Below are positions 21,840 through 34,283 of a stretch of DNA of 64,000 nt, one piece after another. The stretch is taken from NCBI GenBank assembly GCA_030704615.1, contig CM060732.1, positions 26,042,001 through 26,106,000 on the forward strand, read 5' to 3'. The translations under genes were made by a program, and so were the position numbers. This stretch comes from Takakia lepidozioides. Lineage: Eukaryota > Streptophyta > Takakiopsida > Takakiales > Takakiaceae. Below the pieces are notes generated by a model that did no database searches, was not told the origin of the DNA, and was given only the letters and a program-made list of their open reading frames with translations. Position 1 is the stretch's first letter. Every line of letters starts with the position of its first letter.

Positions 21840-24800
21840 GAAAGAGACTATACCTCTAGCTAAACTCCTTAAAGATCAGCTGGCCCTGTGAACTCTCTCA
21901 ACTGGCCAGCCAGCAATAGGCTTGAACCATGATCTGTAGAAATCAGAGACTACACAACCCTGGTGCGGATTAATGTATTGAGACCTGGTTGCAGGCCATA
22001 CCGCGCCGTGAGTTCACTTGACAAACTAGAGTAACCGCCCCACCATTCCGAAGGGCTGAATACCATGATATTTTTGCGCTCTTAATGACCTTGCCCTCTC
22101 TTGGAAACTGGTGTTGTCTTATTAGCACAATCTTCCAACAAAAGCAACTTCGCATCCATCAGGACTTCTCCAAAGACTATGGACCGCAGAGAGATTGAGG
22201 TTGTGAAATCCTAGTACCAGGCTTACCGGGCAGTCTGGTTGAATCCAAGTGCTCGCTAACCCACATGATGTTCCGATTTCGTCAGCTAATTATTGACATG
22301 CTGAGGAAGCGAAAGGGTTGCCTCGACCATATTACGTCTTCATTCTTAGAAATGAAGCAGATACGTCACGTCCTGCCCCAGACCCACCAATATAAAGTTG
22401 ATCTGGGCTCCTGGTGTCCCCGTACAGCTCATAATCTGGAACCCCTGCAATCACTTTCCCTACAAGGAATGCTTGGGGCTAGAAATAAAATTACTCCATC
22501 ACAGCTTATAATGTTAAGTCGTTCGGAATATATGCATGTGTTTTAGATCTTCAAACCTGAGACCATCTCCTGCTTACAATCATTCTAACAAGGTGTGCGT
22601 CTCCCACTTCTTTGAGCATCACTGCCACAAAATATGGGAGCGGGTGGAAATTAATATACTTCCAAATTACTTATAGGACCGCACTTGAGAGATGCAGATG
22701 TCGTCAGAGACGAGATCTTATGGACACGTCCGGAAAACCCGGAAACCAGCCAATCTTACATCAAAACTGCGTTTCTATCGCGGGAGACATTCTTGGTGAT
22801 GAAAGAAATCTCATGTGTATCTGCCCAATTTATTCCTGTCTACAGCTCTATCTCCCTCTCTCTTCTAATTAGGGCATTTTGGAGGTTTAGGATGGGCTCC
22901 CACAGTCTGTGGATAGAGACGTCTGGCCGTAGCTGGCGGCATGGGACAACCTGCACCGAGAGCCTGTTGCCCGCTTAGTGCGCTGGAAACCTCCTGGAAA
23001 TCGAAATTGAAGATCATTTCTTCTTTTTCTACGTACTATGAGATCTATGCAGGGAGATTACCCTGTCTATTCCAAGATAGAAAATATCGCACGAGTACAA
23101 AGGTCTTCCATCACGAGGAACCGAAATGTTTAGCTACCGCATGATATCTGCATCAGCGTTGACTGCCTTGAGTAGTACGTAGCTGCAGTTTTTGGGCTGT
23201 TTGTGAAGCCCCTCTCTGGTTACTTGTTGTTTCATGCTTTCTCTTGTCCCAGAAGCTCTTTGATGGGAGTTTGATTGACGCGGTTTATAAAAAGTAGCAT
23301 AATTTCATGTTCTCTCTTTGCACAGTCATTATATTAATTATATGTATATATCATGGTTTTGTCAAGTTGTGATCATGAATGGAGCATGAATGTGATCATG
23401 GTCACCAAGGACCATTCACCGTTGATCTGTCCATACGGAAATTAATCGTGAGTTTCGGGAATGGTGGATATATGTAACCCTAATCATGGCATAGCAGGCC
23501 AAAGTTGAGTGAGGGCGTTGTCACAAATATGAAAGCGTTGCCCAAACACACGTAACTTATACGATTGAGCAAGTTGACAGTGGACACCTTGATGATGCAG
23601 TGTGGGGTAAACCCTGGCTCAAGCAGCCTCCCTCGCCCTCGGTCACTAAACCTACACACTAAAAAAGGATGAGGTTTTTTTCCTATGACATGCAACAGGT
23701 GATTTGGGTTTGAACCCATCACCACTAACGAGGCGGCTTGTGGGTTTTCAGCGTTATTACCACACTAATTAGGCGGCAAAGTCAGTGGTTTGTGGTCCGA
23801 CTAAGAATATGGGAAATGAGAGGCAAACAAGTTGACGGGCAGCGGCTGGCATCGCTTCGTTACCAGTCCATGGGCCTGCCTTCAGTGCCCGAGTCATTGG
23901 AACACGCGAGGATAACTGCCTCAAGCATTTGACATCACGAATCAAAACTTGCTCTACGTCGGAGAAACACTATTGCTACATTGATAGTACACTGCAAGTA
24001 TGAGTAATTCTCACTGCGCTAATCCATGGCCACCAAGCAATTATGCATGTAAGTAGTCTGAAATCATGCGTAGGTGATAAATCTCTAATTAGGTGCAATA
24101 CTAGGTCAGAACATAATTTGTACAACATGCTTTGAGGGCCCCCACACGGGTGAGTGTCGGTAGGGGCAGGGCTGTACTGCTGCTGTGAGCGGGCCAGTAC
24201 TCCACTTTGACACGCTCTCCCTCTTGAATGACTAGGGATGGGTAGAGGCTGCAAGGTTATCCCAGCACAGCAGTGACCTTGCGTGATCAGCCCCATGCAG
24301 ATGTGGTGCAGCCAAGGTAGCGGTGTCCATTGTCAGAATCTATAGTACTCCACAATCATGTTGTTTACAAATTCATCCAAAGTTCAAGCCTCCCATCAAC
24401 ATGTGATATATGGGACTCACGGTGTCATAGTTGATTTAAATTCAATTGTTCTTATGGCTGTGACGTCTAGTGTCAAAGCTCTGTCAATAGACGTTCCAGA
24501 AGCTCACATACACATGCAGATTTGTGCTTTTGTGCTCCCAAATACAGAATGTAACCTTTCATGTACAAATATCTTTTGGGCAAAATATCAGTTGCTGGCA
24601 GCAATCGGTCAGCACTCGGTCACCACATTAAAGTTTGCCCATCCAGCTACATGCACATGCCACCAATGTAATTTGTAAAGTCCTCGGAAAGCTCATACGA
24701 GCTTATGGCAAAGATAGAGAAGGGCCCTCCAAAAGCAGCCCAAAGCACTGCAAAAGCACCTTCGTCTGAAAATGTGTTTGTGCCAAGGGCTACCTAGTGT

Positions 24801-26060
24801 GGATTCTTGCCACTAAGAACACCTAGAAAACTGGTTTTCCACTAAGCATGTGTAAAGGGAGGTATGGAATCTGGGTAGAGGCAGTTTGATGGCACCTGCC
24901 TAAATTAGGCTGTCTGATGAAGTTAAAACCAAGTTCAGCCAACAGATAGAGCCTCCATGTCTTCCTGCCGCGCGCTTTTTGAGCACAGCTTCCTTCCTCG
25001 CCATCCCTGCCTACACGCACCTCGTGTGCAAAGCAAACAGCTCTTATAATAGAAAAGCCCTAACTTTACACTCTTTACAAATTATTGATGAAGCCAATAT
25101 TGTCACCATCTAGCAGGAACAAACCCGCAGCATGCCACCATCCTCTCCGTTAGTAAGTACTTACTGTGAGTGAGAGACCAAGAAAGACCAATGCAGTCAG
25201 AGGAACAAGTCCTGTGGTAATAACTTCCTTGTGAGAATTAATTACCATCACTCCCCCTGGGGCACTCGTTCAACTCATCAGAGGCATAGCATTCCAGCGA
25301 TCATTTTGTCGTCCCATCACTCCAGCAAATCTGCGAAATAGTGAGCTGTAAGTTCGTTTACATCACATTCTTGGGTGAACATAAATCCAAGTGTCTACAG
25401 AATCTGGAAAGTTCGTAGCGATGGGGTCACATGAGCCCCAAGCTACAGTTTCCTACTTCTTATCACATTAAGAAAGGAGGCCTAGTTGCAGGCGCAATCA
25501 ACATTAATGCATATGTAACCCTCATGAAGCCTATCCTCTGGAGATCTCCAGGTGAACACAATCTGCTGTCACGCATGGCAGGAGATGCGACTCAACAGTT
25601 CTAACGTTTCCATGTCAGTTTGATATCATTATGTGAAGGAAGAAATATACACAAGTACTACCACTGTTTGTCTCATCTCATGAGCTGGTAAAATGAATCA
25701 ACATTCATTCATGTGTCATTTCATATTATCAAATGCTTGCTGGCTGCACGTCACCTTATAAATCTTGTAGATGAAGTAGATTTTGTGCGGTCTACTTCTT
25801 TGGCCAGCAGGGGCCCAGCACGTCTTGAGTTCTTAAGATATTCTATAGACATGCCCCTCTGGTGTTTCAGTGCAGCCTGGATTGAGTTTTATTGCTGCAT
25901 CAGATCATCATCTGCATTGGTGAATCCAAAGAAGGATGAGGTTTTCCATACTAATTACATGACCCATCCTAATTTTGCCCAAGTAGGCCCGTACAAGAAA
26001 ACTACAGTCATATCAACATTCCTCAAGGAATTTTAACTGCTGTAGCTCTCATTTCCCAAG
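21840..26060. other. Intergenic, no supported gene
   Basis: Short open frames only, no domain recognised on either strand and no long repeat. A tRNA-like SINE candidate lies at 23600-23780. A short word shared with 32595-32630 (GGAAAGCTCATA-GAGCTTATGG) lies at about 24687, suggesting a low-copy dispersed repeat. Confidence 0.5.
23600..23780 (-). mobile_element. Possible tRNA-derived SINE
   Basis: The - strand carries TTAGTGTGGTAATAACGCTG followed by TTAGTGGTGATGGGTTCAAACC, resembling pol III A-box and B-box regions. The B-box-like GGGTTCAAACCC is a perfect T-arm palindrome. The rest does not fold as a normal tRNA, so this is a SINE or tRNA relic. No A-tail or target duplication was confirmed. 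Confidence 0.3.
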
Positions 26061-26066
26061 GCTGTA

Positions 26067-28765
26067 CTACTTCTGTGTCTCAACATCTCCAATACACGTC
26101 AGGACATAGTCCTCGTTGCAATGATAAGAGCTCGGTGGAAAGTTTTTGACTGCGCATATGTCCTTTTTGTAATGGACTACGGCCATGTCATAGGCTCGTG
26201 CTGCTTGAACTTGATCCTCTGTAGCACCAGTACGACCAGTATATATATTAATATTTGTACTGAATGGAGTGGAACTATGAAGCGCACTCAGATACATTAC
26301 TTTCCTTGTTCAAACAACAGCTCTTGAGCAACTAGACTTATGAGAGATCACTTACCTCATGAGTAACAACATTTGAACAATCGAAAGTGATGATATTAGT
26401 ACTCTTTATGTAATATTATACTCACCAAAGACTCCGAGATGCAAAGTCTTTCTTGATTTTGATCCTTCCAGAGTGTCCGAGTTAATCGTATAACTCAGTC
26501 GCGCAGCCCATTTCCGATTTCGCAACCTGCCAGAGGACATCCAGGTTCAATTAGTGGCCATCTTCACTAGACCAATATTGAGATAATAATAACAAGTAAT
26601 TAGGGTTGGTACCATCACGCACTTTTGGATGCCAATGTACTTGATGCTGCCTCCTTTGGTTCTCGGCCTGCAGTCATTGAGCTGGAAGTCAGTAAGAATT
26701 TTTTTAATCAAACAATCTATAATGTCGAGAGATCCTATGTCAAGTTGAACCCTCGCAACTCTTCTAGTCCCCAATAAATCGATTTCTCAATGAGAAATGT
26801 CTTACAAGTTCCCATAGTAAGATAGATGATCTGTAGATTGTTGTTGTAGTGGGCATTACTCTTTCTAGTGACTGTGTGTAAATTAAGTACTTTGTTTCTA
26901 AGTCCTTCTGAAATCAGATAGGCCAGGTATTGTGCTGTGCACAAGGTATATATAAAAACTGTTGGTCATAGTCACTCACCTCTTGCTGTACCATAGGGAG
27001 TCATCGAAATTGTACTTGAACTTCTCCAATTGCTCCGTGTAGTTATCTGTCTGCAAGGTAAGTATCAAATTACATGTCAGTGTGAGGTCAGTAGTGATCC
27101 ATCTAGTTTTCATTATAATTATCATATGCTATATAAAATTAATGAACTGACTCACCGGAAAATTGAACTTGTAGTTCTTCTTGAGGCGATCATACCCCAG
27201 CATCAAAGCTGCCAAGTCATGGACCTGGGCAGCCTCTAGCTCCAATTCGTAAGCACCTAACACACATCAGAAATGAGGTTACATGAAAATCAAGCTATAC
27301 ACCAGGCTAGCTGTACAGTGCTGTTGATTAGCTCTACTTAGGGTTGATATTGTTAACCAAGACTAATTTGCAGGAGAGTAAACAGTTCTGCAAGAAAGGA
27401 ACTATAATTGTGTGTAGCTGGGTGGTAAGAGTCTCACCAAGATACTATAAATTAGATCAGAGTTTGATGTTAGTACAACAGCGCGAGCAACGAGCGGTTC
27501 AAAGACATTGAAGGTAGGTTCCACACATGCATGCATCCAAACAACACAAATTGAAAAAATTTAGTCAGTAATTTGAGACTAGTACAACATACACTTCCCT
27601 ACCTGTCACTTTCCTATGTAAGGGGAAGCACTTGTTCAACGTAACTTAGCATTTGTATTAATCTAGGTTCGAGTATCGATAGTAAGAACTTTTCAGATGA
27701 TAAATGCAGGACTTGAAGATCATTACAATTTTGATCACCACCTATCTGATCCCACATAACAGCCTTTTTCAGTCAATATTAGTAGATATGCTGTACATAG
27801 ACTTTATGAACATTCCACCAATTTCCCTTCTTGTGAGAGTTAGGAGGGAAAAAAAATGATCTCTCCATAATTAATGCATCCCTAATCATAATCCTAGCCG
27901 GATCGCCTGCAAATACCTTGTTTCCGAATGCGGTGGTTGGTGGAAATTTGAGCCTCGTACAACTTGGAAATACTATGCTGATAGACCCCATGATACTCTG
28001 AGGATGGGGCCAGTTCCAATGGAGGGTTGTCGACCGAGTCTGCACGGGACAGTTGGGGATATACTCCAAGAGTAGTGTATGCTTCCCCTGCGACGTCCTG
28101 CAGTCACACAGTAATGAGACCAATATGGTTAGCTGGCATAAACTGCCAAATAATTACTATAACCTGCCAATATGAAGGGAATAGAACATGACTGGAAAAC
28201 ACCACAACCACCTAACTTGCTGCAAGCATGAGGGGATCGATATAGAACATGCCTGCTCACTAGAGTCATTGCAATCGATCATGATTTCGCTTATGGCTCT
28301 CCCCTCGATAGGGTGCAGTACCCGCAAGGGGTAGTGGCTCTCGTTGGCTTCCATGACTCCTAGTGTAGGAGTGACAAGGTCCGACACCTGCCTGATCTGA
28401 TCCTCCGAATAAAGACCTTGAGGGATTTTGGCTTGCATGAGCTCAGGCTCGAGTTGAGGCATCTGCACAAGGTCGGCAAGATGGTGAAATAGCTCTTTCT
28501 CGACAAGATCAATCTCTTCACCAGGGTGCAGCACCAGCAAGGGGGAGTGGCTCTTGTTGACTCTCGCATCCATAACTCCTAGTGTTGGAGTGACAAGGTC
28601 TGACATCTGCCTGATCACCTGATCGTCCAAATGAAGACCTTGATCAGGGATTTTGGCTTTCATGAGCTCAGGCTCTAGTTTAGGCATCTGCAGAAGGTCG
28701 GGGAGATATTCAAATAAAATGTCAATCTCTTTACCGTAGTCTCCAGCGCCATTCGTAGATTCCAT
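26067..28765 (-). CDS. Divergent two-domain AP2 (AINTEGUMENTA-like) transcription factor, seven exons
   Basis: Exons on - : 28765-28217, 28097-27917, 27256-27156, 27050-26980, 26667-26623, 26526-26426, 26218-26067. All junctions are GT-AG. The lengths sum to 1,200 nt, an unbroken frame of 399 codons plus stop. Residues 13-160 hold two copies of a repeat of about 70 aa (LEPELM-AKIP, SDLVTPTLGVM, LHP). AP2-R1 spans about 217-277 (EYHGVYQHSISKLYEAQI; EAAQVHDLAALMLGYD), the linker 278-301 (NYTEQLEKF), and AP2-R2 about 305-380 (SIKYIGIQK; LHLGVF; QVQAARAYDMAVVHYK; AVKNF). The linker and two-domain layout are those of the AP2/ANT subfamily, nuclear DNA-binding regulators. Both domains have lost usual beta-sheet residues (for example the RHRW motif), so DNA binding may be altered. 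An 88-bp tandem repeat lies just upstream of the start codon. A broken relative lies at 20097-21836. Confidence 0.65.
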
Positions 28766-28849
28766 GCTTCTAGTTCAAACCCAAACCTGCGGCCCATAAG
28801 TGCAGTGTCAGAGAAGATGAGATCATGCAGGAACCTAACACCAAATTAA

Positions 28850-29118
28850 CCTATGAGCGACAAGTAATAATTCTGTGGTCAGCAAAGAAAACATTGAGTA
28901 CAGGCAGCACGTCCAACTAGGACCCAAACCTGTGAGCGACAGATCTGTTGCAAAGAAAACATTCACATGCATGCAGCAACAACAACTAGCTGAACCCAAT
29001 GCAAACCTGTGAGAGGCCTGTGAGCGACAGATCTGTTGCAAGGAAAACATTCACATGCATGCAGCAACAACAACTAGCTGAACCCAATGCAAACCTGTGA
29101 GAGGCCTGTGAGCGACAG
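28850..29118. repeat. 88-bp tandem repeat upstream of the AP2-like gene
   Basis: CCTGTGAGCGACAGA starts at 28929, 29017 and 29105, an 88-bp period with two near-identical full units and a partial third. A more diverged unit begins at 28850 (CCTATGAGCGAC). The array lies 85-350 bp upstream of the - strand ATG at 28765, in the presumed 5' leader or promoter. Confidence 0.85.
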
Positions 29119-29119
29119 A

Positions 29120-30323
29120 ATTGTGGCCGCGAAGAAGACAAAGGCCCCAACTACTCAGACATAAACCTGCCCGCTGCAAGTTGAGTGGTGAGAGAGCGCA
29201 GCCTGCAGCTGCTTGCTTGCGCTTTGTAGCACTTGTCAGCCTCGTGAGGCTCGCCGATCTCGGGGGAAGAGCCATCGCTGATCTCCATGCTGATCTCGCG
29301 GGGCACGATCCTCCTTCTCCTCCGCGAAGCTAATATCTCATTACCATAACGCATGCTACATGCTATATTAAACCATAATCCCGACATACCGTATTAATTC
29401 CACAGAGATACCGACAATATCCATCTGTTGCTCTACTTCTGGAATCGAACCCTCGCTACCACGGGATGGCAGGGCCAAAACTATTTCAAAAAAGAAAACG
29501 AGTCTGCTGTGTCCAGAGTGGTACAACTCCATGAACAACGTACCTCCATGAAGGTAATTATTAGATACCAAGAAGAAGGAAGGAAAAGACAAACCCTAGG
29601 GCTTGAGATCCATGGCGCGATGGACGCTCTCAACGTCGAGACTGTGAGGCCGTCCGATCATCACGCGCGGAGCCGGCTTGTTTGCGCGGCGAGTGGCATT
29701 GTCTCGATCGTAAGTGGGCACCAAGGTGGGCAACGGGACGATTTTGCAAGATATGAAGGCAGCTACTAGTCTGGAGAACAAGGGCGGGAAGGGTACTGTG
29801 ATATGTGTAGCCCTGGCCAAAACGAAGGTTTTTCGCTTGGAGAGGTTTTCCTTTATCGGAAACCTCCTAACTTATTTGTGCGTGACTGTGGCTGACAGCA
29901 CACCAATCTTCAGATTCGTACTGTACCTTGGATTTGGAGTGGATTTTTTGCACCTTAAGCAACACATTTCTTTGTGTCATTGCAGGTGCAGGGAAAGCTG
30001 AATGCGTGCAGTTGCTGTGGGTATAGTCTGGACAACTGTTTGATCCTGCGCATCCCAAATTGAAGCCGCTTACGTGCAGCAGCGGAACAACAACAGCCGC
30101 ACGGCATACAAGTCTCGGCGTCAAGAATGTGATTCATGGCCTTCTTTTGGGAATGCGGGTACCGCGTGGCCAGTTTCATCTTAAGATGGAGAAGGGACTT
30201 TAGCTCTTACTTTTAGTAAATCGCTGCCGGCCTGAGGGATCCTATTCTTGAGCAGATTAACCGAGGCTTCTGGAGAGCGACACTTTAGCTCCGACCTGTC
30301 TTCTGGGATTTCAACAACGCACA
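29120..30323. other. Intergenic; no supported gene
   Basis: A GGTTCGATTCC word (perfect pol III B-box) is on the - strand at about 29440-29452, without a convincing tRNA fold. An AAACCCTA (telo-box) word at 29592-29599 precedes a short G/C-rich stretch with an ATG, which may be the 5' end of a lost gene. No domain was recognised. Confidence 0.4.
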
Positions 30324-30570
30324 ATGGACAATGCCCATGGATATAACCAGAGGAGGCGTTATGACTCTTTTAGGGGACACAACTATTCCACCGGTTTACA
30401 TATAAGGGATTCACCTGCGGATGTCTATACCGCCCGGGTGCAACCATATGTTCCGGAACCGGTTGATGATCCACCTCTGGCAGGAATGATATTTGGATGC
30501 ACGACTCAGACTTATCAAGAGTGCATGCGGCTGCAGCTGTTTGGACTGCCAGCCAAGAATAAAAGCCAGG
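30324..30570 (+). pseudogene. DCD-domain gene, first exon only
   Basis: An ATG at 30324 opens 82 codons ending at a donor (AAGCCAG|GTAATC). The C-terminal part, PPLAGMIFGCTTQTYQECM then QLFGLPAKNKSQ, matches the start of the plant Development and Cell Death domain (G-IFGCT--TY-EC----LFGLP). DCD proteins are plant-specific and stress/cell-death-associated. The second half of the domain (HGIFEA...) is not visible in the 600 bp downstream, where the next recognisable coding is a DYW tail. This is therefore probably a 5' gene fragment, though a long intron with a diverged exon cannot be ruled out. Confidence 0.55.
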
Positions 30571-31188
30571 TAATCATTTCAAGAAGTATTCCATTGTTCA
30601 TCATCCACTCAAGTCTCTTCCACCTCAGCTCTCAAATTTTGCAGTTTGCATGCGACCATCTCCAGGGATTGGAGCTTTCCAAGTTCAACTCTAGTTTTTG
30701 TTTGTAATATGTGTTTGGCCTTGTCAACTGTGCTTTATGCAGAAACAGATGAAAGGGTGCTGGTAGGATTTCATGTGCAATGATTTGAAATATTGCTGAT
30801 TCCAAATTTGCTCCTCCCTGTCGTTCAGACTGTTTTGGAGTTGGATGTGACTGTTTACCTTATATGTGTTGCAGATTCCAGCCAGTTGGTTGAGAGCTTG
30901 AAGCCGCCTCTTCTTTAAATGTACATTGTGTTTTTTCCTCCACTTCTCACACCCATTCTGTGACAGGAAAATGGAAGATGGACCCTAAGACATCAACCAA
31001 GGCACCCAGCTGACGCAAACTTGTTTGAGGTTTGAGACACTCTCCCCTTGTACAGGCCAAATCTGAGCTATTTAATTCTACGGGCTGTAGTATTGGACGG
31101 GATCATGCTGGTGGATGAAGAGAGGAAATTGATGATGTGCCAAATCGATCTGTCATTTGGTGAAAAAAACAGGCTTGCGCTGTGTTGA

Positions 31189-31611
31189 ATGTTCCGAGGA
31201 AGGAGTCTGGGCGGCTGCATTGAGGTCGACAACGAGGTGCATGCATTTGCTGTACAAGACAACTTACATCCACAAATCAAGGAAATCTATGCTGAGATAA
31301 AGAGATTGTCTGGGGAAATGGAGGAGGCGGGGTATGTGCCTGACACATGCTTTGTTTTGCATGATGTGGAGGAGGAGCGAAAGGAGATTTCTCTTGGCCA
31401 CCACAGTGAGAAACTGGCAATTGCATTCGGGCTCATCAGCACACCACCTGGGACACCTATCCGGGTTATCAAGAACCTTAGGGTGTGTGGTGACTGCCAT
31501 ACAGCTGCCAAGTTCATCTCAAAGCTAGTGGGTCGTGTTGTCATTGTACGGGATTCCAACCGCTTTCACCACTTCCAAGATGGTGTTTGTTCGTGTGGGG
31601 ACTATTGGTGA
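31189..31611 (+). pseudogene. PPR protein C-terminus (E+/DYW deaminase domain) without PPR repeats
   Basis: This frame encodes an E+ remnant ([17 protein letters not shown]) and a complete DYW domain: [18 protein letters not shown], the zinc/active-site motif [29 protein letters not shown] with the Cxx[17 protein letters not shown] and a stop. DYW domains are the cytidine deaminases of organellar RNA editing, normally at the end of a long PPR array. No PPR motif is found between the DCD exon and this ORF, and the first ATG falls inside E+. It is therefore a 3' gene fragment or the last piece of a broken gene. The domain itself is undamaged. Confidence 0.75.
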
Positions 31612-33809
31612 ACCAACATGCGTAAATCAAAGTGTGTATTTTCAGTTGTGAAGGCTGCAGTATTGTGTGCTGCCCCGGAGCTTCTGTTTTAAAGTTCAGC
31701 CAGGAACTTTTAGATGGGCAATTCACACCGAGGTTGCAGAATTGTACATGTCTTCACTCAACCATCTTTGTCCCTCCAAGCCTGGTGGTGTCAATCACGC
31801 CACAGCAGGTATGCTTTACTTAGAAGGCTTTGCCCTAGGTGCATGAGTGTGTTCTTCTGGCTGTAGCTTCAATGGGTCTGTTTCAATTAAAAGTGGCGAG
31901 TTGACAATTCAATTGCATAGTGCTTGACCAGTAGCTGTGTGAGTAGACTAGGCTTGTCAAGTCTACCACCCGATTGTTTTTGTGAGGACTTACTGGGACT
32001 GCCTGGCAAGCAGGACTCTCTTCTTGACTCTAGGTGCTCTGAATGCCTACAAGCTACCCATGGGAAGGTGTGGAAGAGTTGGAGGCATTGTATTCGATGG
32101 AGGGCATACGTGCATGCAAACAGGGAAAACGGAGTGCCAAAGCAATCCCATCTAGGTAAACATGTAGTCATGATTTACGAACCAGACTGATGAAACCTGG
32201 GGGGCTCATCATCTTGCAACTACCTAGCACAGTCCTTCGAAGTCAACTTCTAGCCACACTGGTAACTAGTGGAAGAGGTGGAGTCTGCCTGGCCAACACT
32301 AAAGTTTTGGTCCTGATGTTGTATGTATCCAGCAATTCATTTTTCCAAGTAATTATCTCCAGTCACTTTTAGAAGGCTCCATTTATAACCGGTAATAGTC
32401 TGTCACACCTCTTCTGTAGTCCTGGCATCAATTTATGTGCTTGCTTGTCTGAACTGGTTATAGCACTATTATTACTGTGCGATCTGAAAAAGCAACTTGT
32501 GGGGTCTCTGTCCATTTAGGGATAGGAGGGCAGACATTGTTGAATTAGATGAGGAGAGAGAAGGGAAATGAAATGAAATGAAATGGTACTTATAATGTCC
32601 ACGGAAAGCTCATAGAGCTTATGGGACAAAATGGAAGAAAACAACAAAACCAGAGCCAAAAATAAAAAACTATTGCTATAGTGATTGTCTGAGGGTGAAG
32701 GCCTCGCACAGGTAACTGCCAAGCATTTCTGATCCTCAAAGTGGAAGACTTCAGTGAGAGTGTAACATGGGATGTACCGCAAAGCATCCCTTGGAATTTT
32801 TTGCAACATGGACATCTGCCAAAAGGTGAAACTTCGCATGAAAATTGCAATGGCTGTAATTTTTGTTTTTTCATGCGAAGGCTGTAATTTTTGTTCATGT
32901 TTCATTATCTTCTGAACTGATGTGGTATCTGGAGTGGTTTGCCACCACAAATGGAAAGGTCTAATTTGTTGGTTCTGTCTGAGACCTAATTTTGCCCTTG
33001 ACAGGGCAGGGCAGTGTTGTTGGGGATCCAAATGCCAGGCTTAGGGTCTGTAGGGGTTGATGAGGTAAACGAAGTAAATGGCCGGATGATGCTAGAACAA
33101 CTGGTTGTGTCCCAAGAATGGGGAGTGGGAGTGTTTCGTGTGCAGAGAGATCTTCATTGATCTTAGCAGCATGCAAACAAAGTTGACTGTGAAGAAGTGG
33201 CTACATACAGAAAGAAATAGCTCTTAGCAATGTTTCCATGAAGATATGAATCCTTCCTTAAGATGGTTCGTCTTATAGTCATATTGGAAAAAGGTTGGTG
33301 AACTGGTGCGTGTTACATGTGAAAAGGCATGTGAAAGGGCACATATGATCATGGCGAATTCGTTCTTGAAAACATGTGGAGTGGTATCTTGGGGTGTGAT
33401 CATTCAAGTGAGCGCGTACACTTCTACATGGAGCGATGAACCTCAAGGTTCAAAATCTGGAGTTAAAAGGTTATGATTACTGTTTGCAGAAGTCACAAAG
33501 CTCCCAGCAAAGAGCCAAAAAGAAGCTTTAGAGTCTCCCCATTGTATCGCATCATCAAGAGCCTCACACTCACAGAGATGGTTTGATTCTTCTGGCCGAA
33601 GCAGGTGGAATTAAGAGCCACTTCACCTTGCGGCAATTGCTTCCTATGGGGCTTGGGCTTCTGGATGGAGGAATTTCTAAGATTGCTAGTCCTCTTGTTG
33701 GAAAGAGCCAAAAGAAGATTTGAGAGTGTTCGAGTGTGTTGCAATTATGGGTAGTGAGATGTTGAAAGGGGGATATTGTATGGATAGTTCTGTAAGGTAA
33801 AAGGAGGAT
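31612..33809. other. Intergenic; no supported gene
   Basis: Former 3' flank of the DYW fragment and AT-rich DNA. There is a short GAAATGAAAT tandem at 32565-32585. Word GGAAAGCTCATAGAGCTTATGG at about 32602 recurs at about 24687. No domain on either strand. Confidence 0.5.
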
Positions 33810-34283
33810 ATGGCTAGGCCCCCTAGAAGACGCAAAGTCCAACGCAAATGCCCAAAAGAACCTCGAGAGTTTCCATCTGACTTGCAGACATCGGAAGAGG
33901 CTGGTGCTGAGGTGGAGGCCTTGGCGGGTACGATGAAATGGATGGAGGAACTAGATTATCTAGAGTATTTCGCAGGTAGGCACAAAATCGAAGACCTGAA
34001 TGCGTTGCAAGAGCTGAGTAAGCATTCTGCGTTGGAATTTTTCTTGGGACTCTTTATCGTGCATGGCTTGCAAAATTACTACTCTCGCAACAGGAATGTA
34101 AGATGTCTCGTATGTGGGCAGAACGTCATGGATCTAAAAACCCTAATCCAGCACGGAGAAAGGATCAGATATGATGAAGCTGCTATTGACCCTATCGTTT
34201 TGGTGGGCTTGGTGGGCTATCACGCCGGGCTTAGTTGGGCACTTCGAATTCTTCAGACCCAAGGAATTTTAGAGATGAGATGA
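33810..34283 (+). CDS. Unrecognised 157-aa protein
   Basis: Intact ATG-to-stop frame. The N-terminus is basic (PPRRRKVQRKCPK), followed by an acidic region (SEEAGAEVEAL), LDYLEYFAGRHKIEDL, a possible zinc motif CLVCGQNVMDLKTLIQHGE (C-x2-C with a distal His) and a C-terminal Leu/Gly-rich stretch. The composition looks like a real, possibly nuclear, protein. I do not recognise the family. There is no intron or frameshift and no obvious transposon ends nearby. It could also be a chance frame. Confidence 0.35.
   Translation: MARPPRRRKVQRKCPKEPREFPSDLQTSEEAGAEVEALAGTMKWMEELDYLEYFAGRHKIEDLNALQELSKHSALEFFLGLFIVHGLQNYYSRNRNVRCLVCGQNVMDLKTLIQHGERIRYDEAAIDPIVLVGLVGYHAGLSWALRILQTQGILEMR

Noticed and set aside
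23690-23760. tRNA gene
   Set aside because: B-box-like GGGTTCAAACCC is present, but no complete cloverleaf or anticodon arm could be formed; listed as SINE-like only.
29120-29770. Short + strand gene with telo-box and GC-rich start
   Set aside because: No domain, frame short, splice structure not supportable from sequence alone.
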